Part shown: piece after piece, positions 1 to 9,300 of the stretch
Layout of the letters: each line of letters starts with the position of its first letter
Position numbering within the stretch: the first letter of the stretch is position 1
Source: an uncultured beta proteobacterium
GTDB taxonomy: Bacteria > Pseudomonadota > Gammaproteobacteria > Burkholderiales > Burkholderiaceae_C
Direction: 5' to 3'
NCBI GenBank assembly: GCA_903945325.1
Contig: CAJAVE010000138.1
Coordinates: 1-45,052, forward strand
Length of the DNA: 45,052 bases
Notes under the pieces: generated by a model
Told to the model about the DNA's origin: nothing
The model's input: the letters and a program-made list of their open reading frames with translations, nothing else
Database searches by the model: none
Made by a program: the position numbers and the translations under genes

Positions 1-453
1 GATGCCTGGGCCGCCTTTGCGGGGAATTTTTTCACCGGCTGCAACATCGATCACATAAATCGTGAGGTCAGAGAGTTCGGGGCTGAAGGTGGCCGCCAAA
101 TTGTCGCCGCCACTTTCAATGAAAACGATATCGGCGTTTGGGAAATCGACCAACATGCGGTCAATGGCTTCCAAGTTGATGGACGCATCTTCGCGGATGG
201 CGGTGTGCGGGCAGCCGCCGGTCTCCACGCCCATGATGCGCTCGGCCGGTAGCGCGCCGCTGACGGTCAGCAGGCGCTGGTCTTCCTTGGTGTAGATGTC
301 GTTGGTGATGGCCACCAGGTCGTAGGTGTCGCGCATGGCCTTGCACAGCATTTCCAGCAGCGTGGTCTTGCCGGATCCAACAGGCCCACCAATGCCCACG
401 CGCAGGGGGGGCAGGTTCTTGGTGCGGTTGGCGATGTGGTGCAGTGTGGACAT
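1..453 (-). CDS. ureG: Urease accessory GTPase UreG (partial, 3' end beyond window)
   Basis: UreG is the SIMIBI-class GTPase that drives nickel delivery into apo-urease with UreD/UreF/UreE in the cytoplasm. The visible 151 codons begin MSTLHH and show the P-loop GPVGSGKT at about residues 22-29. The metal-binding signature [13 protein letters not shown] follows, then FIESGGDN and the start of the [17 protein letters not shown] segment, all typical of UreG. The family is about 200-215 residues, so roughly the last quarter lies off the left edge. It is the last urease gene on this strand, 47 bp after ureF, and that spacer carries a short dispersed repeat. Identity is certain; only the 3' end is missing. 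Confidence 0.96.
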   Translation of the reverse strand, partial: MSTLHHIANRTKNLPPLRVGIGGPVGSGKTTLLEMLCKAMRDTYDLVAITNDIYTKEDQRLLTVSGALPAERIMGVETGGCPHTAIREDASINLEAIDRMLVDFPNADIVFIESGGDNLAATFSPELSDLTIYVIDVAAGEKIPRKGGPGI

Positions 454-461
454 GGTGTTTA

Positions 462-500
462 CTATAAAAAAGAGAGCTTCTTGCGCAATAACTACGGGGC
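462..500 (+). repeat. Short dispersed repeat between ureF and ureG (copy A)
   Basis: The segment starts ctataaaaaagagag (462-476) and is followed by ttgcgcaata (481-490). Both blocks recur, in the same order and with nearly the same spacing, on the minus strand at 38759-38731 inside the uraD/allC fusion gene. This kind of A-rich start followed by ttgcgc resembles intergenic repeats I recall from Comamonadaceae genomes, though that family link is from memory. Here it fills the ureF-ureG spacer and stops at the ureF stop codon, since the UreF C-terminus YSRLFRS is normal. Confidence 0.5.
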
Positions 501-1178
501 CTAGGACCTGAAAAGCCTTGAATATTGGACTTCATGCTGGGCGCTCAGAATGGCCAGCATGGGAGAAAAAGCCTGGCGGTCGTCGTCGCCCCGTGACAGC
601 GCGTGGTCAATCGCTGCCGGAATTTCAGCGGTGAGCGCGGACAGGATGCGCTGGCCCGCGCTTTGGCCCAGCGGCACCGACTTGATGGCCGCCTGCACCA
701 TGTTTTCGGCCCAGCCAAAGGCGTAAGCCAGTAGACACTCGCGCAGCGGCGCCCCTGTGCTGCTGGCGGCCAGCGCATAGGCAATGGGGTAGGTGGGTTC
801 CTGGCCGGCCAGCACGGCGATCTGGGCCGGCGTGGCTGTTGTGTGGTTGCGCAGCCAGTCCAGCAGGCTCTTGCCCATCTGTTCGGTCTGTGCGCGCAGT
901 TCGCTGCTCTCGCGGGTCTGCAGCACCCAGGCGTTGAAGGCGGCAATGCGTGCCTCATCGTCGGAGCGCCAGGCCGCAATGGCCTGGGCCACGGCGGGCA
1001 GGTCAGAGCGGGCCAGGCTCAAATGCAGTTGATCCACCAGCCACGCCGATGCTTCGCTTTCTGTAGCGGCTCGCGCAGTATCCACGGCGGTTTCGAGGCA
1101 TTCTGAGTATGAAAACCCGCCAATGGGCAGGGCCGGCGAGGCCAGCCACATCAGCTGCATCAGGCTGGAGTCAAGCAT
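501..1178 (-). CDS. ureF: Urease accessory protein UreF
   Basis: UreF is the all-helical accessory protein that bridges UreD and UreG in the nickel-insertion complex and acts as a gate for GTP hydrolysis. The 225-residue product has the family hallmarks: an N-terminal [18 protein letters not shown] segment (about residues 13-30), the central [22 protein letters not shown] stretch split over residues 152-173, and the C-terminal [13 protein letters not shown]. Length is normal for UreF (220-235). It starts 11 bp after the ureE stop and precedes ureG, the standard EFG order, so it is almost certainly co-transcribed with them. No defect seen. Confidence 0.95.
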   Translation of the reverse strand: MLDSSLMQLMWLASPALPIGGFSYSECLETAVDTARAATESEASAWLVDQLHLSLARSDLPAVAQAIAAWRSDDEARIAAFNAWVLQTRESSELRAQTEQMGKSLLDWLRNHTTATPAQIAVLAGQEPTYPIAYALAASSTGAPLRECLLAYAFGWAENMVQAAIKSVPLGQSAGQRILSALTAEIPAAIDHALSRGDDDRQAFSPMLAILSAQHEVQYSRLFRS

Positions 1179-1189
1179 GCGTGCGGGTG

Positions 1190-1813
1190 TCAGTGGTCGT
1201 GCTTGCAGCCGGGGCCGTGCACGTGGGGTGTGGCAGGGGCAGCTGCGATGGGAATGGACGAAAGTTTGGATGTGGCTGGGGGATGCGCGTGTCCATGGTC
1301 ATAGTCGCCGTGGTCGTGGTCGCCATGGCTGTGGCCATGTCCTCCATGTGCATGTCCGCCTGTGGCGTACGCACCGTTCTCAGGTTCAAACGCCTCGTCC
1401 ACCGCGTTAACGATCAGGTGCATGGCGCGCAGCATGTCGGCCAGCACATGGTCGGGCTCGATCTTCAGGTGGTCGGGCTTGAGCTCGATGGGCACATGGC
1501 GGTTGCCCAGGTGGTAGGCGGCGCGGATCAGGTCGTAGGGCGTGCCATGGTTGCTGCAGTGGGTGATCTTCAGCACCGCCTGCGGCGCGGCAATCACCTT
1601 GACCAGCGAGCCGTCTTCGGCCACCAGCACATCGCCACCGCGCACCACGGTGCCGCGTGGCAGGAACACGCCCAGGTGGCGGCCCGCGGAGTCGGCTGCG
1701 TCAAAGCGGCTTTTCTGGCGCACGTCCCAGTCGAGTTCGACGTGAGAAGCGCGCTTGAGCAGCACGGGGGCCAAGCCCTGGCCGTGCGCAATCAATTTGG
1801 ATACCTGAATCAT
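1190..1813 (-). CDS. ureE: Urease nickel metallochaperone UreE
   Basis: UreE binds Ni2+ and hands it to the UreDFG-urease complex. The 207-residue protein starts at [11 protein letters not shown]. This start is preferred over the upstream ATG at 1837 because AAGGAA lies about six bases before it and the family begins here. It has the peptide-binding N-domain, the Ni-binding C-domain with GNRHVPIEL and DHVLADML, and a long His-rich tail (about residues 165-207) that alternates His with Gly/Asp and ends in [11 protein letters not shown]. This tail can hold many extra nickel ions, as in Klebsiella UreE. It lies only 10 bp after the serine hydrolase gene rather than after ureC, so it probably depends on read-through of that gene. 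Confidence 0.95.
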   Translation of the reverse strand: MIQVSKLIAHGQGLAPVLLKRASHVELDWDVRQKSRFDAADSAGRHLGVFLPRGTVVRGGDVLVAEDGSLVKVIAAPQAVLKITHCSNHGTPYDLIRAAYHLGNRHVPIELKPDHLKIEPDHVLADMLRAMHLIVNAVDEAFEPENGAYATGGHAHGGHGHSHGDHDHGDYDHGHAHPPATSKLSSIPIAAAPATPHVHGPGCKHDH

Positions 1814-1823
1814 GTGTGTTTCC

Positions 1824-3077
1824 TTACCAGTTTCCATACCGGGCCACTATGCCCCGCCACAGGGCGCTGCGCTCGGCTCCCATGTGGGCGCCGCTGGCAT
1901 CCCCCGATGCGTCCTTGGCGACCGCCATATGGACGACCACCAGTTTGAGATCAGGGTCCACCATGATGGCTTGCCCATAGATTCCAAACAATGCAAAGCG
2001 ACGGTGCGTGCCGGGCAGCAGCCAGGTCTGCAGGCCGTAGCCGGAATAGGTGGAGCCCTTGTTTTGCATGACTCCGGGGCGGAACATTTCGGGTTGAAGG
2101 CTGGCGTCGGTCATGCGCAGCAGGTAGTCGCGCGGCACGATGGAGCGGCCATCGCGCTGGCCGTCGTTGGCCATGAGCCAGCCCAGGCGCGCATAGTCCT
2201 GCACGGTGGCGTTGAAGTTGCCCGCAGCCATTTCGACCGCTTCGTTCGCATAGGTGAGCCAGGTGGCGCGTGACTCAGCCCCCATGGGCTTCCAGATGGT
2301 GTCGCTGACGTACTGGCACAGCGTCTGCCCCGTTGCCGCGCGCAGCACCAGACCCAGCATTTGCGTCTCTGCGCTGGCGTAGTTGAAGCGGGTGCCCTGT
2401 GGCGCCACCCGTTCGGTAATCACTTTGGCGGCAGCGATAACGCCCTGTTGGCGTGCGGCCAGGTTGAATCGGGCCAGGTCGTCCCGGCCGGAATAGTCTT
2501 CTACAAATTGCGCGCCCGAGGCCATGCGCAGCAGGTTGATGATTTTGGTTTGCCCATAGACCGTGCCCGCGAGCCGGGGCTCGTAGCTTTCAGCCGTGTC
2601 TTCCAGTGAGCGGATCTGGCCGGACTCCAGAGCCTTGCCAATGGCCAGTGCCACGATGGTCTTGGCCATGGAGTTGGACAGCAGGCGGGCGTCAGGCTTG
2701 CGGTCGTAGCCGCTGCGCTGCGCCACGATCTGCCCGTCTTTCAAGATCAGCAGCGCCGTCGCCCGCTGGCGCTGCATGTAGTCATCCAGCGTCAGTGCCT
2801 TGCCGTCGAACTGGTAACGAAACGGTGGCTCACTGCTGGCCCGGGGCAGCGGCAGCGGCGTGGTGGATGGTTCGACCACACAGTGCGCCGACAAGCTGTC
2901 CATGGCGCTGAAGGAGCCGACCCGGTAGGGCTCCGTAAAGGCCTGCCCCAGTCTGGGGGCGACCGGATACCCGCCAGCCTTGCCCAACAGGTCTTCGTCG
3001 GGGGATGCGTGAGCCATCGCGGCCCACAGGCAAGCGATCAGCAGAACTGTAATGGGCGCGGGTTTTGGATTAATCAT
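1824..3077 (-). CDS. Exported serine hydrolase of the class C beta-lactamase family
   Basis: The 417-residue protein begins with a signal peptide (hydrophobic residues 8-20, likely cleaved after AHA). It carries the serine beta-lactamase-like signature: S136-M-A-K139 as the SxxK nucleophile motif and Y233-A-S as the YxN-type motif. Members act as esterases, D-amino peptidases or 6-aminohexanoate-dimer hydrolase-like enzymes, and substrate cannot be told from sequence. It is inserted between ureC and ureE on the urease strand and ends 10 bp before ureE, so it is now part of that transcript. Its start faces the antitoxin gene across an 88-bp spacer. No role in urea metabolism is evident. Family call is firm, function open. 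Confidence 0.8.
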   Translation of the reverse strand: MINPKPAPITVLLIACLWAAMAHASPDEDLLGKAGGYPVAPRLGQAFTEPYRVGSFSAMDSLSAHCVVEPSTTPLPLPRASSEPPFRYQFDGKALTLDDYMQRQRATALLILKDGQIVAQRSGYDRKPDARLLSNSMAKTIVALAIGKALESGQIRSLEDTAESYEPRLAGTVYGQTKIINLLRMASGAQFVEDYSGRDDLARFNLAARQQGVIAAAKVITERVAPQGTRFNYASAETQMLGLVLRAATGQTLCQYVSDTIWKPMGAESRATWLTYANEAVEMAAGNFNATVQDYARLGWLMANDGQRDGRSIVPRDYLLRMTDASLQPEMFRPGVMQNKGSTYSGYGLQTWLLPGTHRRFALFGIYGQAIMVDPDLKLVVVHMAVAKDASGDASGAHMGAERSALWRGIVARYGNW

Positions 3078-3144
3078 GGGGTGAGTGTGGAGTGCAAACC
3101 AGGGACTAGTGGCAAGGCTTGATGGCCGGTGGAATACTGGTTAA

Positions 3145-3160
3145 TATAACAAACGTTATA
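3145..3160. promoter_or_regulatory. Inverted repeat, likely operator/promoter of the toxin-antitoxin pair
   Basis: A perfect dyad TATAAC-AAAC-GTTATA sits in the divergent spacer, 6 bp before the first antitoxin ATG (3166) and 18 bp before the second (3178). TATAAC also reads as a -10 hexamer, and a second TATAAC lies at 3157-3162. AbrB/MazE-type antitoxins usually repress their own operon through such a dyad, so this is the obvious autoregulatory site. The same spacer must also hold the promoter of the leftward serine hydrolase gene. Confidence 0.5.
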
Positions 3161-3165
3161 ACTTC

Positions 3166-3402
3166 ATGGTGCTTGCGATGTCTGCTCTCAAATTGACCCA
3201 GATCGGCAATTCGGTTGGTGTGATTCTGCCTAAAGAGGTGCTGTCGCGCCTTAAGCTGGAGAAGGGTGACACGTTGTTCATGAGCGAAGTGGCCAATGGT
3301 TTCATGCTGTCCACCTACGATCCCGAATTTGAAGCGCAAATGACGGCAGCACGACTCGTCATGAAAAAGCGCCGTGCAGTTTTGCATGAGTTGGCCAAAT
3401 GA
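3166..3402 (+). CDS. AbrB/MazE-family antitoxin
   Basis: A 78-residue protein with the swapped-hairpin AbrB/MazE DNA-binding fold at its N-terminus: LKLTQIGNSVGVILPKEVL, then LEKGDTLF. This is the antitoxin half of a type II toxin-antitoxin pair. The N-domain should bind the dyad at 3145-3160 and the charged C-terminal tail (about residues 50-78) should bind the Doc toxin. Two ATG codons are possible. The second (3178, MSALKL) matches where the fold normally starts, and neither has a clear Shine-Dalgarno sequence. The stop overlaps the toxin start by 4 bp (ATGA), showing translational coupling. The pair lies antisense to the urease operon. Confidence 0.85.
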   Translation: MVLAMSALKLTQIGNSVGVILPKEVLSRLKLEKGDTLFMSEVANGFMLSTYDPEFEAQMTAARLVMKKRRAVLHELAK

Positions 3403-3797
3403 CTTTGTCCAAAACCCACTGGAAATGGATTGCCACCGAGGTTCTCTATGCGGTGCATGAAGAGCAATTGGCGGAGCATGGCGGGTTGGCGGGGTTGCGT
3501 GATGCCAATGCCCTGGAGTCCGCAGTCGCGCGTGCTGAGCAGCTTGCCCACTACGGTGAGCCTGACGCGGCTGACCTCGCTGCCGCATATGGTTTTGGCA
3601 TTGCTCGCAACCACCCGTTTTCCGATGGAAACAAGCGCACTGCATTTGTGGCGGTTGAACTGTTCTTGGCGCTCAATGGTTTTGAGTTGGTGGCGTCGGA
3701 CGCGGATTGCGTGACCACGATGCTGGAGCTTGCTGCGGGTGACCTGGCGGAGAACGCTTTCGCCGAATGGATTCGCACCCACACTCAGCCTCTTTGA
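3399..3797 (+). CDS. doc: Death-on-curing (Doc/Fic-fold) toxin
   Basis: Doc is a Fic-fold kinase that phosphorylates elongation factor EF-Tu and stops translation until neutralised. The 132-residue product has the Doc active-site loop HPFSDGNKRTA at about residues 66-76, with the catalytic His, Asp and the GNKR of Doc rather than the GNGR of AMP-transferring Fic proteins. It also shows the family's N-terminal VLYAVHEEQLAEHGG and GLRDANALESAVARA. Nothing suggests inactivation. The usual partner is Phd, but AbrB-like partners also occur and one is encoded just upstream with a 4-bp overlap. The gene ends 13 bp from the end of ureC, facing it, with no visible terminator between them. Confidence 0.9.
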   Translation: MTLSKTHWKWIATEVLYAVHEEQLAEHGGLAGLRDANALESAVARAEQLAHYGEPDAADLAAAYGFGIARNHPFSDGNKRTAFVAVELFLALNGFELVASDADCVTTMLELAAGDLAENAFAEWIRTHTQPL

Positions 3798-3810
3798 AGT
3801 TGGGACGCTA

Positions 3811-5529
3811 TCAAAACAAAAAGTACCGCTGCGCCATCGGCAAGCTGATGGCCGGCTCGCAAGTCAGCAATTGCCCATCCGCCCGCACGGAGTAGGTCTG
3901 CGCGTCAATCTCCATGGTCGGCAGGTAGCTGTTGTGCACCATGTGCTGTTTGCGGATGGAGCGGATGTTGCGCACCGCGCTCACATTTTTTGACAACCCA
4001 AAGCGTTCCTTGATTCCCGCGTTTTGTCCCGCCTGCGACACGAAGGTGATGGAACCTTTGGCCAGCGCGCCGCCAAAGGCGCCAAACATGGGCCGGTAGT
4101 GCACCGGCTGCGGCGTCGGGATGCTGGCATTGGGGTCGCCCATGGCCGCCATGGCGATGAAGCCGCCCTTGAGGATGAGCGCGGGCTTGACGCCAAAGAA
4201 GGCCGGCTTCCACACCACCAGATCAGCCCACTTGCCCACCTCGATGGAGCCCACCTCGTGGCTGATGCCATGTGCAATCGCCGGGTTGATGGTGTATTTG
4301 GCGATATAGCGTTTGGCGCGGAAGTTGTCATTGCGTATGCTGTCTTCTGGCAGCGAGCCGCGCTGAGATTTCATCTTGTCGGCGGTTTGCCAGGTGCGGA
4401 TGATGACTTCGCCCACCCGGCCCATGGCCTGGCTGTCGCTGCTCATCATGCTGATGGCGCCCAGGTCGTGCAGGATGTCCTCTGCGGCAATGGTTTCCTT
4501 GCGGATGCGGCTCTCGGCAAAGGCCAGGTCTTCGGCAATGCCTGCGTCCAGATGGTGGCAGACCATCAGCATGTCCACATGCTCATCCAGCGTGTTCACG
4601 GTGTAGGGCATGGTGGGGTTGGTGGAACTGGGCAAGAAGTTCGCCTGTCCCACCACGCGCAGGATGTCGGGTGCATGTCCGCCGCCTGCGCCTTCGGTGT
4701 GGAAGGCGCACAGGCTGCGGCCCTTCGTGGCGGCAATGGTGTTCTCCACAAAACCGGATTCGTTCAACGTGTCAGAGTGAATGGCCACCTGCACGTCGGC
4801 CTCGTCGGCCACATCCAGACAGTTGCTGATAGCCGCTGGCGTGGTGCCCCAGTCCTCGTGCAGCTTCAGGCCAATGACGCCTGCGTTGACCTGCTCGTGC
4901 AAGGCAGCCGGTAGCGATGCATTGCCCTTGCCCAGAAAGCCCAGGTTCATGGGGAAGGCGTCTGCCGCCTGCAGCATGCGTTCGATGTTCCATGGCCCGG
5001 GCGTGCAGGTCGTGGCAAAGGTGCCGGTGGCAGGGCCGGTGCCACCGCCCAGCATCGTGGTTACGCCGCTGGCCAGGGCCTCCTCGATCTGCTGCGGGCA
5101 GATGAAATGGATGTGGCTGTCGATGCCGCCTGCGGTGACGATGTTGCCTTCGCAGCTGATGACCTCGGTGCCGGGGCCAATGATGATGTCCACGCCCGGC
5201 TGCGTGTCGGGGTTGCCGGCCTTGCCGATGGCGACGATGCGCCCGCCCTTGAGTCCAATGTCGGCCTTGACGATACCCCAGTGGTCCAGGATCAGCGCGT
5301 TGGTCATCACGCAGTCGACCGCTCCTTCGGCGCGCGTTCTTTGCGACTGCGCCATGCCGTCGCGGATGGTCTTGCCGCCACCAAACTTCACTTCTTCGCC
5401 GTAGCTGCCAGCAAGCAGGGTGTAGTCCTTCTCGACCTCGATCAGCAGACCGGTGTCTGCCAGTCGCACCCGGTCACCGACCGTGGGGCCAAATATTTCC
5501 GCGTAGGCGCGGCGTCCAATGGTTGCCAT
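3811..5529 (-). CDS. ureC: Urease alpha subunit UreC
   Basis: The catalytic subunit hydrolyses urea to ammonia and carbamate at a dinickel centre. All active-site residues appear present: H139-I-H141, the carbamylated Lys in GLKLHEDWG (K222), H251, H277 and H285 in the [12 protein letters not shown] stretch, the flap CHH at 324-326, and Asp365 in SSDSQAMG. The 572-residue length and the C-terminal QRYFLF are standard. It starts 2 bp after ureB, giving the canonical A-B-C order. Downstream the normal neighbour ureE is displaced by about 2 kb. Fully intact. Confidence 0.98.
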   Translation of the reverse strand: MATIGRRAYAEIFGPTVGDRVRLADTGLLIEVEKDYTLLAGSYGEEVKFGGGKTIRDGMAQSQRTRAEGAVDCVMTNALILDHWGIVKADIGLKGGRIVAIGKAGNPDTQPGVDIIIGPGTEVISCEGNIVTAGGIDSHIHFICPQQIEEALASGVTTMLGGGTGPATGTFATTCTPGPWNIERMLQAADAFPMNLGFLGKGNASLPAALHEQVNAGVIGLKLHEDWGTTPAAISNCLDVADEADVQVAIHSDTLNESGFVENTIAATKGRSLCAFHTEGAGGGHAPDILRVVGQANFLPSSTNPTMPYTVNTLDEHVDMLMVCHHLDAGIAEDLAFAESRIRKETIAAEDILHDLGAISMMSSDSQAMGRVGEVIIRTWQTADKMKSQRGSLPEDSIRNDNFRAKRYIAKYTINPAIAHGISHEVGSIEVGKWADLVVWKPAFFGVKPALILKGGFIAMAAMGDPNASIPTPQPVHYRPMFGAFGGALAKGSITFVSQAGQNAGIKERFGLSKNVSAVRNIRSIRKQHMVHNSYLPTMEIDAQTYSVRADGQLLTCEPAISLPMAQRYFLF

Positions 5530-5531
5530 AT

Positions 5532-5861
5532 TCAGAGTTTCCCTTCGACGCTGGTGTCGACCGGTCCATTCACAAGGCCGCGAAAGCCGTAGACGATGCG
5601 GTCACCGGCCAGATCGACCAGTTCCACCGTGCGCTGTTGTCCCGGCTCGAAGCGCACGGCCGAGCCCGATGCAATGTTCAAGCGCATGCCCTGTGCCGCC
5701 GCGCGGTCAAAGCCCAGCGCGCCATTGGTTTCGGCAAAGTGGTAGTGCGAGCCAACCTGGATGGGCCGGTCGGCCGTATTTTGCACAACCACCGTCAGCG
5801 TGCGCCGCCTGGTGTTAAGGGCGTGTTCGCCGCCATCCGTGATGATTTCACCGGGGATCAT
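5532..5861 (-). CDS. ureB: Urease beta subunit UreB
   Basis: This small structural subunit of the (ABC)3 urease trimer is 109 residues long, normal for the separate beta subunit. It starts MIPGEI and has the family motifs [11 protein letters not shown] (about residues 38-48), LGFDR and the [18 protein letters not shown] segment. It lies 15 bp after ureA and 2 bp before ureC, so it is translated as part of the same transcript. No anomalies. Confidence 0.97.
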   Translation of the reverse strand: MIPGEIITDGGEHALNTRRRTLTVVVQNTADRPIQVGSHYHFAETNGALGFDRAAAQGMRLNIASGSAVRFEPGQQRTVELVDLAGDRIVYGFRGLVNGPVDTSVEGKL

Positions 5862-5876
5862 GGTGCCAGTCTCCTG

Positions 5877-6179
<303 letters not shown>

Positions 6180-6300
6180 GGCGCTCGGTCTGGTTGACGG
6201 TGTCTCGGCATTATTCAGCAATATCCGTGCCTCGCATGGTTGTTGCATACGCCAAATGCCAGATGTAGCTTTGCGCCCGCAGCGCGACATCACTATTGCT

Positions 6301-9300
6301 ATGGCATGGAATCTGCACCATGGTGGTGTGCTCACCGAACCCGATTTTCCGCCCCAGCCTGAAGCGCCTCCGCAACGCGTGGTGAAAATCCGGCGCGACT
6401 ACAACAACTGGGTGGCCAGCGAGACCATGGAAGACTACGCCCTGCGCTACACGCCGCAGCGGTTTCGCAAGTGGTCGGAGTGGCGGGTGGCCAACACCGC
6501 GTTTGGCGCAGCGTCGTTTCTGGTGTTGGAGGCCGTGGGTGCCACGCTGCTGGTGCAATACGGCTTTGTGAATGCCTTCTGGGCGATTCTGGTCACCGGG
6601 TTGGTGATCTTTCTGGCGGGGCTGCCCATCAGCGTGTACGCCTCGCGCTATGGGCTGGACATGGACCTGCTGACCCGGGGCGCGGGTTTTGGCTACATCG
6701 GCTCGACCATCACCTCGTTGATCTACGCATCCTTCACCTTCATATTCTTCGCGTTGGAGGCGGCCATCATGGCCTACGCGCTGGAGTTGGCGCTGGACAT
6801 ACCGCCCGCATGGGGCTACCTGATCTGTGCGCTGGTGGTGGTACCGCTGGTCACGCACGGGGTGTCGGTCATCAGTCGCCTGCAAATTTGGACCCAGCCG
6901 CTGTGGTTGGTGATGCTGGTGGTGCCATTTGTGTTCGTATTGGTGCGCAACCCGACGGCCTTTACGGGTATTTCGCACTACGGCGGTGAATTTGGGGTGG
7001 GTGGCGTGTTTGATGTGCACTTGTTTGGTGCTGCGCTGACCGTGGGTATTGCGCTCATCACCCAGATGGGCGAACAGGCGGATTACCTGCGTTTTATGCC
7101 AGAGCAAACCGCGCAGAACCGCAAACGCTGGTGGCTGTGTGTGCTGCTGGGCGGCCCGGGCTGGGTGGTGCTGGGCGTGGCCAAGATGCTGGGGGGTGCC
7201 TTGCTGGCCTACCTGGCCATTAGCCACAGCGTACCCACGGACCGCGCGGTGGACCCCAACCAGATGTACCTGGCGGCCTATGAATATGTGTTCCCGTCGC
7301 TGCAATGGGCGGTGGCGGCTACCGCGGTGTTTGTGGTGGTGTCGCAGCTCAAGATCAACGTCACCAATGCCTATGCCGGCTCGCTGGCCTGGAGCAACTT
7401 CTTTTCGCGCCTGACCCACAGCCACCCGGGGCGCGTGGTGTGGGTGCTGTTCAACACGCTGATTGCCTTCATGCTGATGGAGATGAATGTGTTCCAGGCG
7501 CTGGGTGATGTGCTGGGGCTGTACTCCAACATCGCCATTGCCTGGATCATGACCGTGGTGGCCGACTTGGTCATCAACAAGCCGCTGGGCCTGAGTCCCA
7601 AGGGTATCGAGTTCAAGCGGGCGCACCTGTACGACATCAACCCGGTAGGCGTGGGCTCCATGGCGCTGGCCTCGGCACTGTCGGTGGCGGCGTATCTGGG
7701 GACCTTTGGCGCGGACGTGAAGGCGTTTTCTGCGGTGGTGGCGCTGGTGACGGCTTTTGTTGCGGCCCCAGCTCTCGCGTGGGCTACCAAGGGCCGGTAC
7801 TACATCGCCAGAGGAAGCTCCGGGAGCCTGGGCGGTACAGCGTTTTGCGCAGGTCAAGGAGGAGACCGCGCAGCGGGCGGGGCTGAAATCCGCGGCTCCG
7901 AGCCTGCCAGCGCAGGCTTGGACGGATTGAAGAGCCGTAGCCTCTGGCTGAGGCACGACCACGGAGCAAAACGCTGTACCGCCCAGGCTCCAGCGCCAGC
8001 CGAATCGCCGACCGTTCAGCGGTGTGTGATCTGCGAGCGCGAATACGAAGGCCCCGACATGGCCCACTGCCCCGCCTACCGCGGCGCCATCTGCTCGCTG
8101 TGCTGCACGCTCGATGCGCGCTGTGGCGACCTGTGCAAGCCCCAGGCAGCGCTGTCCGCGCAGTGGTCGGTTGCCTTGCGCTGGTTGCTACCCAAACGGG
8201 TCTGGCCGTACCTGGACACCGGCCTGGGCCACTTCATCCTGCTCATGCTCATCATCGTGCCACTGCTGGCCACGGTTTTTGGCATGTTTTACCGGCAGGA
8301 ACTCTCCAGCTTGACCGAGGCGACCGGTGGCCAGCGCGCGCTGGAAGAGGCGCTTCGCTCGGGCTTCTTCAAAGCCTATATGGCATTGCTGCTGCTGGGC
8401 GGCATCGTGGCCTGGTGGCTGGTGCTGGCGCACAAAAGCCGCCAGGTGGCGCAGGAAGAGTCCAACCGCCAGACCCACTTGCTGGTGCAGGAAATTGAAT
8501 CGCACCGCCAGACCGATGAGGCCCTGCAGACCGCCACCGCCGCGGCGGAGCGCGCCAAGCTGCAGGCCGAGCAGGCCAACCACGCCAAGAGCCGATACAT
8601 CAGCGCCATCAGCCACGAGTTGCGCACGCCGCTCAACAGCATACTGGGTTATGCGCAGTTGATGGGGGAAGACACATCCATCCCGGCGCACCGCAAGCAG
8701 GCGGTCAGCGTCATCAAGCGCGGTGGCGAGCATTTGCTGTCGCTGATTGAGGGCACGCTGGACATGGCCCACATCGAGTCGGGCAAGCTCACGCTCAATG
8801 TCAAGCCCATGCAGTTTGCCAATGGCATGCACGAGATTGCCAGTCTGTTCGAACTGCAAGCCGCCGCCAAAGGGCTTGCTTTCAATTTTGAAGTGCAGGG
8901 CGCCATGCCCGAATGGGTGCGGGCCGACGAGAAGCGGGTGCGCCAGATCATCATCAACCTGCTGGGCAATGCCATCAAGTTCACCCAGCAGGGCAGCGTC
9001 ACCTTCAGGCTGCGCTATGCGCGCGAGATGGCGCAGGTGGAGGTGCACGACACCGGGCCCGGCATGCTTGCGACTGAGCTGGAACACATCTTCGACCCCT
9101 TTGCCCGCGCCGCCAGCGTGGGCGTTGGCGCGACCGGGTCCGGCCTGGGGCTCACCATCGCCAAGATGCTGACGGACTTGATGGGCGGTGAACTCACGGC
9201 CACCAGTCAGCTGGGGCAGGGCTCGGTGTTCCGGGTGCGCTTGTTTCTGCCCGAATTGCACGACCAGCCAGGGCAGTCGCGGCAACGGATGGCACCGCTG

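Noticed and set aside
3800-3835. Copy of the dispersed repeat at the 3' end of ureC (ctatcaaaacaaaaagta)
   Set aside because: The bases encode the normal UreC C-terminus QRYFLF, so the likeness is probably chance.
6220-6270. Sigma-54 or sigma-70 promoter for ureA in the divergent spacer
   Set aside because: TGGCATTTGGCG-like bases are present but no correctly spaced second element was found.
6211-8067. Long minus-strand open frame antisense to the permease-kinase gene
   Set aside because: His/Gln/Arg-rich translation without domains, fully opposite a well supported coding sequence; a GC-rich shadow. The same applies to the long frames at 8188-9657, 9995-11065 and 26635-28038.
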